IMG/VR virus record: IMGVR_UViG_3300031857_001224
Span: 1-25,795 of that record
DNA length: 25,795 nt
Direction: 5' to 3' (one strand)
DNA from: a virus
Position 1 is the first letter of the stretch; each line of letters begins with the position of its first letter. The notes beneath the pieces were generated by a model, which was given only the letters and a program-made list of their open reading frames with translations, did no database searches and was not told the DNA's origin. The translations under genes and the position numbers were made by a program. Shown piece after piece: positions 6,493 through 14,654 of this stretch.

Positions 6493-6677
6493 TATTTGCC
6501 CTGTGATTGCAGCCACGCCAAAAGCGCGCCGATACCCCCAACACCTAGCATGGCGCCCAATGCGCGAAGCACCGCCAACCCGCCTTTCATTTGATCAATC
6601 TCTGCCTTCAGGGCATCGATCTTTTCGCTCTGCGAATCAAGCCGGGCAATGATTTGTTCAGCCTGTGTCTTTGTCAT
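6492..6677 (-). CDS. Coiled-coil membrane protein, holin-like, 61 aa
   Basis: Residues 1-35 form a heptad-like helix (QIIARLDSQSEKIDALKAEI). They are followed by a hydrophobic glycine-rich segment LGAMLGVGGIGALLAWL and a short polar end. This architecture resembles XhlA-type lysis accessory proteins and small phage membrane proteins at the tail/lysis boundary. The ATG at 6677 overlaps the previous stop as ATGA, with only a weak GAGC upstream, so expression is probably coupled. Confidence 0.7.
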   Translation of the reverse strand: MTKTQAEQIIARLDSQSEKIDALKAEIDQMKGGLAVLRALGAMLGVGGIGALLAWLQSQGK

Positions 6678-6865
6678 GCGGGCTCGCTTTGATAGTCACC
6701 AACGCCATGCCTAAATTTTCCAAGCAGCTCTACGCGCTCGCTGTCAATTTGCTCTGCCGCCTGCCCCTCACCCGGCTCATACGTGACGTCAAACCCATTG
6801 GGGAAATTGGCAATGGCAATGATCTCGCCCGTGCTGACCAAATAAACGATAGCGTGAGCAGGCAT
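6674..6865 (-). CDS. Hypothetical protein after tail fibre, 63 aa
   Basis: No family recognised. The ATG at 6865 is preceded by AAGGAG at ideal spacing. The sequence starts MPAHAIVYLVSTGEIIAIAN, predicted as two beta strands, then has an acidic region YEPGEGQAAEQIDSE. It lies 11 bases after the tail fibre gene, so a fibre accessory or chaperone is one possibility. Confidence 0.7.
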   Translation of the reverse strand: MPAHAIVYLVSTGEIIAIANFPNGFDVTYEPGEGQAAEQIDSERVELLGKFRHGVGDYQSEPA

Positions 6866-6876
6866 GTTTTTTCTCC

Positions 6877-8358
6877 TTAGTTTTCGGCGCCAACTACATA
6901 GTTGATCGCGCGTGATGATGTGATGGCCGTGCCTGTCTGATTGTATAGCCGCGCGGTGACCGTTGATGTTGACGCAAAGGCCGAACACACCACCGTGGCG
7001 TTGGAATCCGTGCCCACCCATCGAATGCCAAGCACGGCGAAATTCGGCGTGGTTGGCAGCGCGGGGAAGGTGACCGTGACAACCAAAGAGCCGTTGCCGG
7101 GGATTGACGTGGTGGCCGCGGTGCCCTCACCCACGCGAATCACGGGCACCCTGATGCCGCTTGATGTTTGGAATAGTGAGCCCACCGCCCAAAAATCGTT
7201 GATGGCTCGCAGATAGGTGCCGTTATCCTCAATGTATCGCGTTGATTGATTGCTTGGGTAGAAACGGCCGCCCGTGATGTGGCTTGTTGAGGTGATCGTT
7301 CCCGTGTTGGTAATCCCCGATGCGGTGCGCAGGCGCCCTGAAACGTCAACACCGTTGGGCGCGACAATGTTTGTGGTGTCTGATGTCATGTTGATTTGCG
7401 TGGTTGCGGTCACGTCAACATTTTCTGCGGTGCCGATGATGTCACCTGTGGCAATCAAGTTGATGTCGCCGCCGCTCTCAATGGTATTGCTCACCGATCC
7501 TAGCCAATACCCATCAAGGCCAACCACTAGGTTTTCACCTGTTGACGCAACCAGAGAAAGGTTGCCGCTCTCATTGAAGATGTATGCGGGCTGATACGTT
7601 GCAGGATCGCCTTTGTCGGTAAGGATCAGCTCAGGCAAACCATGCGCAACGCGCACTTCGGTGAGGTCAACCGTTCGATCGGCTGATTGCGTGGCAACCG
7701 TTGCAATAGTGATTGTCAATTTCAAAAAGGCAGCATCGGCGGGCGCCGTGGTGCTCGTGAGATCAGGCGCCACCGCATACAAATCTGGTGCGGTCACACC
7801 CGTTGGGCTTTGCAAACTATTGAAACCGTAAACGTCAGAGGTGAATGGTGCACCTGTAGCGGTTGCCTGATCGTTGGCGTAAAATTCGCACGTAAGCGTT
7901 GCCGTCGCCTGCGTGCTATTTGTGCCGCTCTCGAACGTGGCTTCGGCGTAGAATGAGAATGAGCGTGACGCTGAAGAGGCAACAGGAATGAATCGGCTGA
8001 GCGTGGCGCTCTTTCCTGTCAGCGTTCCGCTTGCCACCGTGAATCTCAACACGTTGCCTGAGGCTGCCCCGGCATCGGCAACCAATGCAGCGGTGATCGC
8101 ACCCGCGCTGTTCACGTCGGTGAATGTCCAATAGGGCAATGCGTTATCCGCGGTGATGGTTGCCGTGTCATCGGCAGGGGCAATGGCAAAATCACCATTG
8201 GCAACGCCTGCTTTGATTTCACGCAACGCCTGTGGGCCGAAGAGCAGCGCGCTTTCACCGAAGCTTTCGCTGCTCAACAGGGTGGCGCCATCTTCGCTGA
8301 TGACGCCGCCGCCTAGCGTTGCGATTTGCTGTTGATCGCTGCCGTATTTCTCAACCAT
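6877..8358 (-). CDS. Tail fibre / receptor-binding minor tail protein
   Basis: A 493-residue protein rich in Ser, Thr, Ala and Gly. The N-terminal 80 residues likely attach to the tail. Residues 80-250 look like a beta-sandwich carbohydrate-binding module, with a polar FSFYAEATFESG pattern. The middle third (around SGGDINLIATGDIIGTAENV) has repetitive short strands like a beta-helical shaft. The end, from GNGSLVVTVTFPALPTTPNF, has the layout of an H-type-lectin-like tip. The ATG at 8358 has AGGGGT upstream. Its place after the minor tail protein and before the lysis genes fits host recognition. Domain names are pattern-based inferences. Confidence 0.8.
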   Translation of the reverse strand: MVEKYGSDQQQIATLGGGVISEDGATLLSSESFGESALLFGPQALREIKAGVANGDFAIAPADDTATITADNALPYWTFTDVNSAGAITAALVADAGAASGNVLRFTVASGTLTGKSATLSRFIPVASSASRSFSFYAEATFESGTNSTQATATLTCEFYANDQATATGAPFTSDVYGFNSLQSPTGVTAPDLYAVAPDLTSTTAPADAAFLKLTITIATVATQSADRTVDLTEVRVAHGLPELILTDKGDPATYQPAYIFNESGNLSLVASTGENLVVGLDGYWLGSVSNTIESGGDINLIATGDIIGTAENVDVTATTQINMTSDTTNIVAPNGVDVSGRLRTASGITNTGTITSTSHITGGRFYPSNQSTRYIEDNGTYLRAINDFWAVGSLFQTSSGIRVPVIRVGEGTAATTSIPGNGSLVVTVTFPALPTTPNFAVLGIRWVGTDSNATVVCSAFASTSTVTARLYNQTGTAITSSRAINYVVGAEN

Positions 8359-8361
8359 CTT

Positions 8362-9792
8362 TTACCCCTGCAAGAATCGTTTGAGCGGGTTGCGCGGCGC
8401 CCGCTCCGCCGTGATGTCAAATTGCCGAATCATTGAGCCCGGCTCAAAGGTCATCGTGATGCTCTCGATGCGGTAGATGCCGCTGAGGTCAAGCCCCGGC
8501 GCTTCAATGTTTACCCATTGCCCTGCCTCCCAACCTGATTGCAGGGTGAAGGTATCAGGTGCGGTGCCCGTTTGACGGTACCCATCGGCAAAGCCATAGG
8601 GATTGTTTGTAGTATCGGCACCGCGAATGTTGAAGCTGATGCTTCGCTGTGGTGCAGCGCGGTTTGGGTAGGTGTTGGTGCCGAAATACCGCTTTGAAAA
8701 ATCGGTGATCTTCGCTGTCCAATAGGTAGGGCGCGCAGCCTTCGCAGGTTGCGGCGTCACGCCAATGATCGTTTCAGGGCGCGGGCCGTTGCGCGTAGTC
8801 ATGCCTGCACCATCGGGCGCAGCCTGATCGTAAACGCGGCCGTAGGGATCATCAACGGTATACACGCCACCTGAAATCTGAGAATCCCAATCTGAGGCAT
8901 TGGTGTTGAATGTGAAGCGTGCCTTTTTCATGATCGAATCGTGATCAAGCACCACGCTGAGATTGCGCGCCTGAATGGTTGCGGCCGCTGAGGCTGAGCC
9001 GTAGGGGCTATAGGTTGAGGTGGTCACGATCTTGAAGGGCGCGTTGGCAAACGTAGGGGCTGCCGATCCAAGCCGTGCATAGTTGATGCGCCCGCTAGGT
9101 GCTACCCAATAGCGGCGCTGTTCACCGTCAACCGCTTCAGCCGCCTCTTTGATTGTGTCAAGGCAGGCACGGAGCGTGCCCGGCACCATGTTGAGCTGCC
9201 CGATTGTCACCGCGGTGCCTGTATAGGCGGGGGTGGTATTGGTTGCCACGATGAGGCGGTTGGCTGCCCGCCCTGTGGTGCCGCCGCTGAATGCCTGTGC
9301 GGCATCGGCCTTTGAAACGAGCGCCGTCATGGCTGCCTGATCAGAGCCGCCCCCAACACCGATGAGAAAATTGCTCGTGTAAACCGCTTTTGTACCTGTG
9401 GCTTGCCGCCCTCTGTACACAATGATTTTGTCAAGAAAGGCAGAGGCTGCCGCTGCCGTCACGGTTGCCCGCGTACCAATGCCATTTTCGGCAAGCTGCG
9501 CGTCAATCGATGTGATGTATCCCAAAAAGGTGGTGGTGCCGCTTACCTGAAAACGCACACGCGCATTGTCATGCACCGCGCCGCTTTTCCACCACGGCCC
9601 CGCGGGGCTTGGGGTTTTCACCTGCACCACGTCAAAGGTGAGAGAGCCGCCCTCACCGTTTGCATCTTGGGTGAGGCTTACGCTTTCGGGATCAACCCAC
9701 GGCGTGGTGGGGCTTGCCGTTGAATAGTCATCAAGAATGTTTGCCCCGCTGTTGACGCCATCAACCAGAATGGCAAACGGGTGGGTTGGCAT
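8362..9792 (-). CDS. Minor tail protein (tail tip / hub)
   Basis: A 476-residue protein directly after the tape measure gene, where siphoviruses encode tail-tip and hub proteins. The N-terminal FAILVDGVNSGANILDDYS and a following beta-rich domain (SLTFDVVQV, RVRFQVSGTTTFLGYI) are typical of baseplate/hub proteins with OB-like folds. The C-terminal YRIESITMTFEPGSMIRQFD is also strand-rich. The ATG at 9792 abuts the preceding TAA, with a GGGGCG upstream. No enzymatic motif is visible. Confidence 0.8.
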   Translation of the reverse strand: MPTHPFAILVDGVNSGANILDDYSTASPTTPWVDPESVSLTQDANGEGGSLTFDVVQVKTPSPAGPWWKSGAVHDNARVRFQVSGTTTFLGYITSIDAQLAENGIGTRATVTAAAASAFLDKIIVYRGRQATGTKAVYTSNFLIGVGGGSDQAAMTALVSKADAAQAFSGGTTGRAANRLIVATNTTPAYTGTAVTIGQLNMVPGTLRACLDTIKEAAEAVDGEQRRYWVAPSGRINYARLGSAAPTFANAPFKIVTTSTYSPYGSASAAATIQARNLSVVLDHDSIMKKARFTFNTNASDWDSQISGGVYTVDDPYGRVYDQAAPDGAGMTTRNGPRPETIIGVTPQPAKAARPTYWTAKITDFSKRYFGTNTYPNRAAPQRSISFNIRGADTTNNPYGFADGYRQTGTAPDTFTLQSGWEAGQWVNIEAPGLDLSGIYRIESITMTFEPGSMIRQFDITAERAPRNPLKRFLQG

Positions 9793-11121
9793 TTAGCGCC
9801 CCGGTGTGGTGGTGGTGATGATTCGCCCCAACGAATCTTTCACTACCCCGTCAACCGCCTTGCCACCAATGTTGATGGTGTACCTGTCTGACATTGGGTT
9901 TGCCGATGTGCCCGTGCCTGCGTTTGCCGCGGGCGTAATCCCAAGCGCCCCGCCAACCGCACCCGCCACATTGCCGATGATCCCCGCAATGGTTTTGATC
10001 ACCCACCCAATTGGTGAATCCATGATTGCCTTTGAAACGTTGATGACGGCGCCAATTGCCTCACCAACAAAGCCAATGAGGTTGGCAACGATCTTGCCCA
10101 CAAAGCCCAAGATGTTGCCTACCGCCTGAACGCCAACCGCCAATGGGCCTTTGCCATCGCCCCAAAGAATCCCCACAAGCTCCATCACCTTCCCCGCTGT
10201 CTTACCTACGGCATCAAAGATCATGCCGAATACGGGAATGAGATTGTTGATGATCGGCCCTACCACGCTCATCACCGATTCGATCACGCCGCCCGGCGCT
10301 GTCAATTTGTTGATGAAGCCGCCCACGGCAGGCACCAAATTGTTCATGATGAATTTGCCAACCGTTTGAATGATCGGCATGATCGCCTTGAGCCCATCGC
10401 CTACGGCAGGCAACACTTTATCGGAAAGGATCGTGAGCCCTTCGGCTGCAATCGGCAAGAATGCCGCGCCGAAATTCTCAAAGATGTTGCCCATCTTCAC
10501 CTGAGCTTTGGCAAATTTTCCGCTCACCGTATTGGCGGCTGCATCGGCTGAGCCTTTGTATTTGTTGGTGACGGCATCAAGAACGCTCAGGCCCTTAGCG
10601 CCTTTCTTTACCTCAACGCCAAGCCCCTTCAGCCCCTTTGTGTTTCCCTGATACGCCTTACCTACCAGAGCCGTTGCCTCTTCTAGGGAAATGTTTTTCG
10701 CGGCGGCAACGTCAGCCGCTACGTTTTGAATCTTGATGGCGTCATTGAAATTCTTGGTGAATTGGGTTGCCGTAATTAGGCTCTCTCGCACCGCGTCATC
10801 GGAAATTGCCAGATTCTCCATCTTGGAAATCTGCGTTTCAACCGCCGCGCTGTTGGCTTCGGTGAGCATGTTGCGCGCCTTGAGCACGCCATTGAGCCGG
10901 GCAACCTGCTTTTCCTCATCGGCTGCCGCCTTTGTGGCTGCGATGGTGAAGCCTGCCACGGCGGTGGCAATGCCAACCGCCCCAAGCGCCAATGTTTGCA
11001 AGCCGCCCCCGATTGCGGCGCCTGCATTCTTGAGGCCACCAAAGCCCTTGCCGATTTTGCGAAGGGTAGGCGTTGCGTTATCAACCGCCTTGATAACCAG
11101 ATTCATTGTGCCTTTGTTCAC
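9793..11121 (-). CDS. Tail tape measure protein
   Basis: A 442-residue helical protein. The start LVIKAVDNATPTLRKIGKG is a typical tape measure N-terminus. Long hydrophobic Gly/Ala/Ile/Val stretches follow (for example LGAVGIATAVAGFTIAAT and many FVGKIVANLIGFVGEAI-like blocks). By the common rule of about 0.15 nm per residue, the tail would be roughly 65 nm long. It lies downstream of the chaperone frameshift pair, although a gp10-like gene intervenes. The GTG at 11121 has AAAGGG 6 bases upstream and overlaps the preceding TAG; an ATG at 11106 with AAAGG is an alternative. Confidence 0.9.
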   Translation of the reverse strand: MNKGTMNLVIKAVDNATPTLRKIGKGFGGLKNAGAAIGGGLQTLALGAVGIATAVAGFTIAATKAAADEEKQVARLNGVLKARNMLTEANSAAVETQISKMENLAISDDAVRESLITATQFTKNFNDAIKIQNVAADVAAAKNISLEEATALVGKAYQGNTKGLKGLGVEVKKGAKGLSVLDAVTNKYKGSADAAANTVSGKFAKAQVKMGNIFENFGAAFLPIAAEGLTILSDKVLPAVGDGLKAIMPIIQTVGKFIMNNLVPAVGGFINKLTAPGGVIESVMSVVGPIINNLIPVFGMIFDAVGKTAGKVMELVGILWGDGKGPLAVGVQAVGNILGFVGKIVANLIGFVGEAIGAVINVSKAIMDSPIGWVIKTIAGIIGNVAGAVGGALGITPAANAGTGTSANPMSDRYTINIGGKAVDGVVKDSLGRIITTTTPGR

Positions 11122-11630
11122 TATCTACCCTTTCGCCCCCGGTATTTGATCACCCCGCTCAAGAATGCCTGAACGGTTTTGTTCAATGCTTCGATTGCGC
11201 GTGTCTGATTGGTTGGCGCGCTTACGGTTTCACCTACGAAATCACGGCCGCGAATTGGCGTGACGCTGATCCTACCCCGCGCCTTTGTCATTCGCGTGCC
11301 CTTTGTGCCGCTCACCACAAACCACCGATACCACGCGCCATTTTGATCACCCCGGCTTGAGCCTGCGCGTACGCCAACCACGGCGGCAGGGCGATCTTGC
11401 CGCGCCTTACGGGCAGCCACGGCACGCTTCAGGCGCCCCGTGCGCACGGGTGCCGCTGCCTTCACAGGCTTCACCAATGTGCGGGCTGCGTTCAGGGTGG
11501 CAAGCTGCAACATGGCGTTGAATTTGCGGGGGTTTGACGATTCAAGAAACCCAAGCCGAAGCTCATCGGCCGCCTTCAACGATTGAGGCGTGACGAAAAT
11601 TCTTACCTTTTCAGAGCCCTTGCCTGCCAC
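11121..11630 (-). CDS. HK97 gp10-like tail/connector protein
   Basis: A 169-residue protein with the gp10-like signature: a helix ATLNAARTLVKPVKAAAPVRTGRLKRAV followed by strands (VVGVRAG) and a C-terminal YRWFVVSGTKG segment. Such proteins act in head-tail joining or tail completion. The GTG at 11630 has GAGGTG just upstream. Placement is unusual: gp10-like genes normally precede the major tail protein, yet this one sits between the chaperones and the tape measure. It could alternatively be a minor tail component with the same fold. Confidence 0.7.
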   Translation of the reverse strand: MAGKGSEKVRIFVTPQSLKAADELRLGFLESSNPRKFNAMLQLATLNAARTLVKPVKAAAPVRTGRLKRAVAARKARQDRPAAVVGVRAGSSRGDQNGAWYRWFVVSGTKGTRMTKARGRISVTPIRGRDFVGETVSAPTNQTRAIEALNKTVQAFLSGVIKYRGRKGR

Positions 11631-11811
11631 GCTTCACCTCTTTTGGCTGCATCTCAGCGTGCAATGCCCACGCCTTCAACACGTAGCATAGCGGCTGCTC
11701 TTCAACCTCCCACGGGAATTTGCCAAATTCTTTGGCAAGCATGTAGAAAATAATTTCGGGCGGCGGCTTGACGCTCTGCCCCATGCTCAATTGCCGGGCG
11801 GCAAGCCTCAC
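11611..11811 (-). CDS. Tail assembly chaperone, downstream frame (T-like)
   Basis: A 66-residue frame, with GTG at 11811, whose content (EIIFYMLAKEFGKFPWEVEE) matches the downstream half of tail assembly chaperone pairs. It lies in the -1 frame relative to the upstream chaperone and is probably made mainly as a fusion of about 162 residues: 95 upstream residues through AAA, then 67 from this frame. The GTG overlaps the upstream stop as GTGA, so independent initiation is also possible. The fusion product would chaperone the tape measure protein during tail assembly. Confidence 0.82.
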   Translation of the reverse strand: MRLAARQLSMGQSVKPPPEIIFYMLAKEFGKFPWEVEEQPLCYVLKAWALHAEMQPKEVKRGRQGL

Positions 11812-12098
11812 GCTTTTGGGAGCGTTGCGGCCTCACCAATAAATTTCGTCGCGGCTGCCTCTAGTGCCTGAATCGGTGCATCAAGCGGATCATTGGTTGG
11901 GTTGCCGTCAAGATCGCGCCACCCCTCAATGCTCAGAATCATTTTCGTATACGCCTGCAATCGAATGCCGATTGAATCGCTCTCAAGGTCAATGAGCACG
12001 CGGGCGCTGATTCGCGTGAGCGGCCTGAACGTTGCGTGCCACCCTGCAAAATCTCCATCAAGGTGCACAATCACGGGATCGGTTGCGGTGCCTGCCAT
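11808..12098 (-). CDS. Tail assembly chaperone, upstream frame (G-like)
   Basis: A 96-residue protein between the major tail and tape measure genes, the standard place for the G-like chaperone. The ATG at 12098 has GAGAGGGGG upstream. The sequence includes ARVLIDLESDSIGIRLQAYT and a helical end EALEAAATKFIGEAATLPKA. The slippery heptamer lies at its last codons. Most ribosomes should terminate at 11808; a minority should shift to the downstream frame. Confidence 0.87.
   Translation of the reverse strand: MAGTATDPVIVHLDGDFAGWHATFRPLTRISARVLIDLESDSIGIRLQAYTKMILSIEGWRDLDGNPTNDPLDAPIQALEAAATKFIGEAATLPKA
11814..11820 (-). promoter_or_regulatory. -1 programmed frameshift slippery site CCCAAAA
   Basis: The heptamer CCCAAAA is read C CCA AAA in the zero frame, exactly the X XXY YYZ arrangement, two codons before the zero-frame TGA. 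Slipping back one base enters the frame of the downstream chaperone (AGC GTG AGG). Frameshifting in these gene pairs is well established in lambda-like and many other tailed phages. I see no obvious stimulatory pseudoknot. Confidence 0.88.
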
Positions 12099-12110
12099 GT
12101 TTCCCCCTCT

Positions 12111-12125
12111 CCCGCCTGTGGCGGG
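12111..12125 (-). other. GC-rich hairpin after major tail gene
   Basis: CCCGCC and GGCGGG form a perfect 6 bp stem with a three-base loop, 6 bases after the major tail protein stop and just ahead of the next ribosome site. No U run follows on the minus strand, so an intrinsic terminator is unlikely. Protection of the 3' end or partial attenuation would fit the high demand for tail protein. Confidence 0.55.
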
Positions 12126-12131
12126 CTTACA

Positions 12132-13151
12132 TTATGCCGAAGCCGGGCGTGCCGCCAACGGCGATGTGATCCAACACTTCACGCTGTTTGTGCCATCGCT
12201 GGCAAGCTGCAACGTGACGGTTTCCAAAATGAGGCCGTCGGATTCAGAGCCAATCACGGTGACGTTTTCCATGACGCCAACGATGCTTGCCGTGAAGCCA
12301 TAGCCGTTTGAATCAACACCCGAAACCTGAACGTATTTGGTGGCGCCAATGTCGGCAAGCGGGAAGGCTGAAGCCTTTGAGCTATTCGATGCAATGGTGA
12401 TTTCAAGCGTGCCATCAAATGCCCCCGTGTAGGCAACGCCGCCTGCGTTCACGTTGGTGGCGTCACCATTCAACACCTGAAGCGGGGCAGCGCCCGGCAT
12501 GAGGGTGAGGCTCCAATTGGTGGCGTAGGTTGAATAGGCGTTGCCGCCGCCAACCGTGGTGATGAATGAGGAATTGGTGCGCACCCCGAACAGGCGCCCC
12601 GGCACAAAGTATTGCTGCGCGAATGCCGCCGTTGATGTGTCGGTGGTGGTGGCAATGTTGCGCGCTGACCACGTGACGCCCGCTTGAAGCAGGCCGCTCT
12701 GATCAGCCGAAAGCGTGAGCTCTGAAGGCACGCAGCCATCAACAATGTATTTCTGCACGCCATCGGTGAGGTAAAGCGAATAGGTTTTGATGGTGTCAAC
12801 GTCGGTGGCGCTTGGGGTGTATGCCCACGTATACGGCCCCGTACCCGTTGGGGTGATGGTTGCCAGAGCGTCAAAATAGATTGGCAGGTTGCGTGCCGAA
12901 ACAGGCGCATCGGCAAGGGTGATCACAGGCGCCTTCGCGGTGACGGTGGCTGAAGAGGCAAGGCGCTTTGGGCGAATGCCCGCGCTCTTATCATCGGCAA
13001 GATCAACGGTCACGCCCGGATCGATGACGCCCACAATGTCGGTATGTAGCAGCTCACCGTTGGCATCGTTGAACGATGACGGCGTGCCATAGGCGGATTC
13101 GCTCTTTGCCACTACCTTTGTGAATGCCTTTGCGCCTAGCGTCACAGCCAT
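12132..13151 (-). CDS. Major tail protein
   Basis: A 339-residue protein. It begins MAVTLGAKAFTKVVAKSESA and is rich in beta strands and in Thr, Ala and Gly, as tail tube proteins are. The size, the position between the probable tail terminator and the chaperone pair, and repeated strand patterns such as GPYTWAYTPSATDVDT and VSGVDSNGYGFTASIVG support this call. Only one Cys pair is obvious. The ATG at 13151 abuts the previous TAA and has AGAGG about 9 bases upstream. A GC-rich hairpin directly follows the stop. Confidence 0.85.
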   Translation of the reverse strand: MAVTLGAKAFTKVVAKSESAYGTPSSFNDANGELLHTDIVGVIDPGVTVDLADDKSAGIRPKRLASSATVTAKAPVITLADAPVSARNLPIYFDALATITPTGTGPYTWAYTPSATDVDTIKTYSLYLTDGVQKYIVDGCVPSELTLSADQSGLLQAGVTWSARNIATTTDTSTAAFAQQYFVPGRLFGVRTNSSFITTVGGGNAYSTYATNWSLTLMPGAAPLQVLNGDATNVNAGGVAYTGAFDGTLEITIASNSSKASAFPLADIGATKYVQVSGVDSNGYGFTASIVGVMENVTVIGSESDGLILETVTLQLASDGTNSVKCWITSPLAARPASA

Positions 13152-13349
13152 TTAGTCAACCTCTTTCATTGTCATAGCCGCTTTCGCGGTGGGCTTATTG
13201 TCTACGATTTCAACCAATCCTGAGGCCGCCAACGATGTGGCAACCGCGGCATCAATCTCAACCGCCTCATCGGATTCAGGCAGGTAGGGGTTGCCCTCCG
13301 GGCGGGGCTGCTTCACCTTTACCAATACCGTGCGCAATGTGTCAGGCAC
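13152..13349 (-). CDS. Small virion-region protein, 65 aa
   Basis: No family recognised with confidence. It begins with several strands (TLRTVLVKVKQ), has a NPYLPESDEAVEIDAAVATS segment and ends with a helix ATSLAASGLVEIVDN. The GTG at 13349 is preceded by AAGGGG and overlaps the previous stop by 8 bases. Position just before the major tail protein suggests a head-tail joining or tail accessory role. Confidence 0.7.
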   Translation of the reverse strand: MPDTLRTVLVKVKQPRPEGNPYLPESDEAVEIDAAVATSLAASGLVEIVDNKPTAKAAMTMKEVD

Positions 13350-13779
13350 TAACGTTCACCCCTTCAAGCACGCTCACCTGAAGGTCAGCGGCAATCGTCA
13401 TGTACGTGGTATCAGCCCACGTATCGGTGCCAATGGTAGTGCTTGCAACGATCGCCTGAGCCACCCCGGCTGTGTTCAATTGCACCTGCCCATCAAAGGC
13501 GCTGCGAAGCCATGCGCGCCATGTCAAAAGGTCAGCGTATTTTCGGCCCATGTCAGCCTGCTCTTGCAGGTACAAAATCACCGTGACGCCTAGCACCGTG
13601 GTGCGGCTGCCGCCCGTGCCGTAGGCGATCGAATCACCGCCGGGGATACACACCGCCGCGGGCACCACGGCGAGATTGTCAGGGGGCGTGGCATAGGCGT
13701 TGCGCAGGGTGTACCCCGTGGGCGGGGTGGCTGCCAATAGGCGTGCCGCCACCGCTTGATGAATGGTCAGGTCATTCAT
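13342..13779 (-). CDS. Probable tail terminator protein
   Basis: A 145-residue protein located after the head-tail connector and shortly before the major tail gene, where tail terminators are encoded. It starts with a helix (DLTIHQAVAARLLAATPPTG), followed by strands and a TVLGVTVILYLQEQ segment typical of the alpha/beta terminator fold. The ATG at 13779 overlaps the previous TAA as TAATG and lacks a clear ribosome site, suggesting coupling. The call relies on size, fold pattern and synteny. Confidence 0.65.
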   Translation of the reverse strand: MNDLTIHQAVAARLLAATPPTGYTLRNAYATPPDNLAVVPAAVCIPGGDSIAYGTGGSRTTVLGVTVILYLQEQADMGRKYADLLTWRAWLRSAFDGQVQLNTAGVAQAIVASTTIGTDTWADTTYMTIAADLQVSVLEGVNVSA

Positions 13780-14387
13780 TAGATCGCAATGCCGCTTCGG
13801 TTGCGGTAAGGCTCAATGAGAATGCGCGCCTCAGGGTGCAGGGCTGCACGCATCGTCAATACGCCGCCCAAATCTGCCGAACCCACGATGCCGAATGGGG
13901 CTGTCTTCGAGCTAAAAATGGCCGATCCCTGAATGCCCGCTGCCTGCTTGATTGCGGCAGGTACCGAAGGCCAACCGAAGGTGCCAACCACCTTCACCTC
14001 AAGATACCCCGTAGGGAAATTCAACGTTCCGCCGCTAAATGGGCTCACGTCAATTTCGGTGTAGGGGCGGGAATCAAGCGCCGCATTGCGTGGCGCCAAT
14101 ACGTAATCGTTGGCGCTCCAAGCCTGCGAATAGGTGCCATCGCCGTTGATGTCGGTGGCAAGGCTCGTGAGCGTCACGATCGGATCGGTCAACACGTAAT
14201 CCCACCGGGTGGCGGTGTAGTACCGGGTTTGGCTTGAGGTAGTGCCAAAGCCCACCTTTGTATCGACGTAATTGTTGATGAGCTGATCGGCAGCATCAAG
14301 GCAGGATTGCAGCGCTGAATCATCGGTGGTATCGGCTGAGGCAATCCCCAATTGCAATTTGAATTCTGCAAGGCTCATGTAGCTCAT
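13779..14387 (-). CDS. Head-tail connector (gp6-like adaptor)
   Basis: A 202-residue protein whose N-terminus (MSLAEFKLQLGIASADTTDD, then ALQSCLDAADQLINNYV) is the hallmark helical region of HK97 gp6-type connectors, which form a ring under the portal. The later part contains strands and LNFPTGYLEVKVVGTFGWP, with a VPAAIKQAAGI helix. The ATG at 14387 has GGAG upstream; an in-frame ATG at 14378 is possible. It lies two genes after the capsid gene, as expected for this module. Confidence 0.88.
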   Translation of the reverse strand: MSYMSLAEFKLQLGIASADTTDDSALQSCLDAADQLINNYVDTKVGFGTTSSQTRYYTATRWDYVLTDPIVTLTSLATDINGDGTYSQAWSANDYVLAPRNAALDSRPYTEIDVSPFSGGTLNFPTGYLEVKVVGTFGWPSVPAAIKQAAGIQGSAIFSSKTAPFGIVGSADLGGVLTMRAALHPEARILIEPYRNRSGIAI

Positions 14388-14390
14388 CGC

Positions 14391-14651
14391 CTAATTCTCC
14401 ATGATCATGTAGGTGAGGGTTTCGGTAGTGGCGCAAATTGCCCAAAGCTCATCACCGGGGCGCAGGCGGATTTCAACCGCGGCCGCATCTTTATCGAATA
14501 GCAGCCCCGTTGCGGTGGTGACATTCGCAGCCCCAATGAAAACGTCAGCGTTGCCAATGGTGTGCAAGATGACGCGGCAGCCGTCAACGTCAGGCGTCAC
14601 GATCTTTGCCGCGGTTGACGTCACCGCGATTTGCCCTGTAGTAAATGCCAC
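14391..14651 (-). CDS. Small head-associated protein, 86 aa
   Basis: A predicted all-beta protein starting AFTTGQIAVTSTAAKIVTPD. It carries DVFIGAANVTTATGLLFDKD and RPGDELWAICATTETLTY, a pattern I recall in uncharacterised phage virion proteins, possibly decoration or spike-like. The GTG at 14651 has AAGGGG about 10 bases upstream, and the gene sits 3 bases after the previous stop. No enzymatic motif. A role on the capsid surface is inferred from position and fold only. Confidence 0.7.
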   Translation of the reverse strand: MAFTTGQIAVTSTAAKIVTPDVDGCRVILHTIGNADVFIGAANVTTATGLLFDKDAAAVEIRLRPGDELWAICATTETLTYMIMEN

Positions 14652-14654
14652 GCT

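Noticed and set aside
5447-6594. Long plus-strand open frames opposite the Ser/Pro-rich protein (164 and 218 residues)
   Set aside because: They are mirror frames of the repeat-rich coding strand, with Gly/Ser or Arg low complexity, no ribosome sites and no recognisable domain.
11611-11811. Independent unrelated small gene
   Set aside because: The in-phase CCCAAAA slippery site and position mark it as the -1 frame of the tail assembly chaperone.
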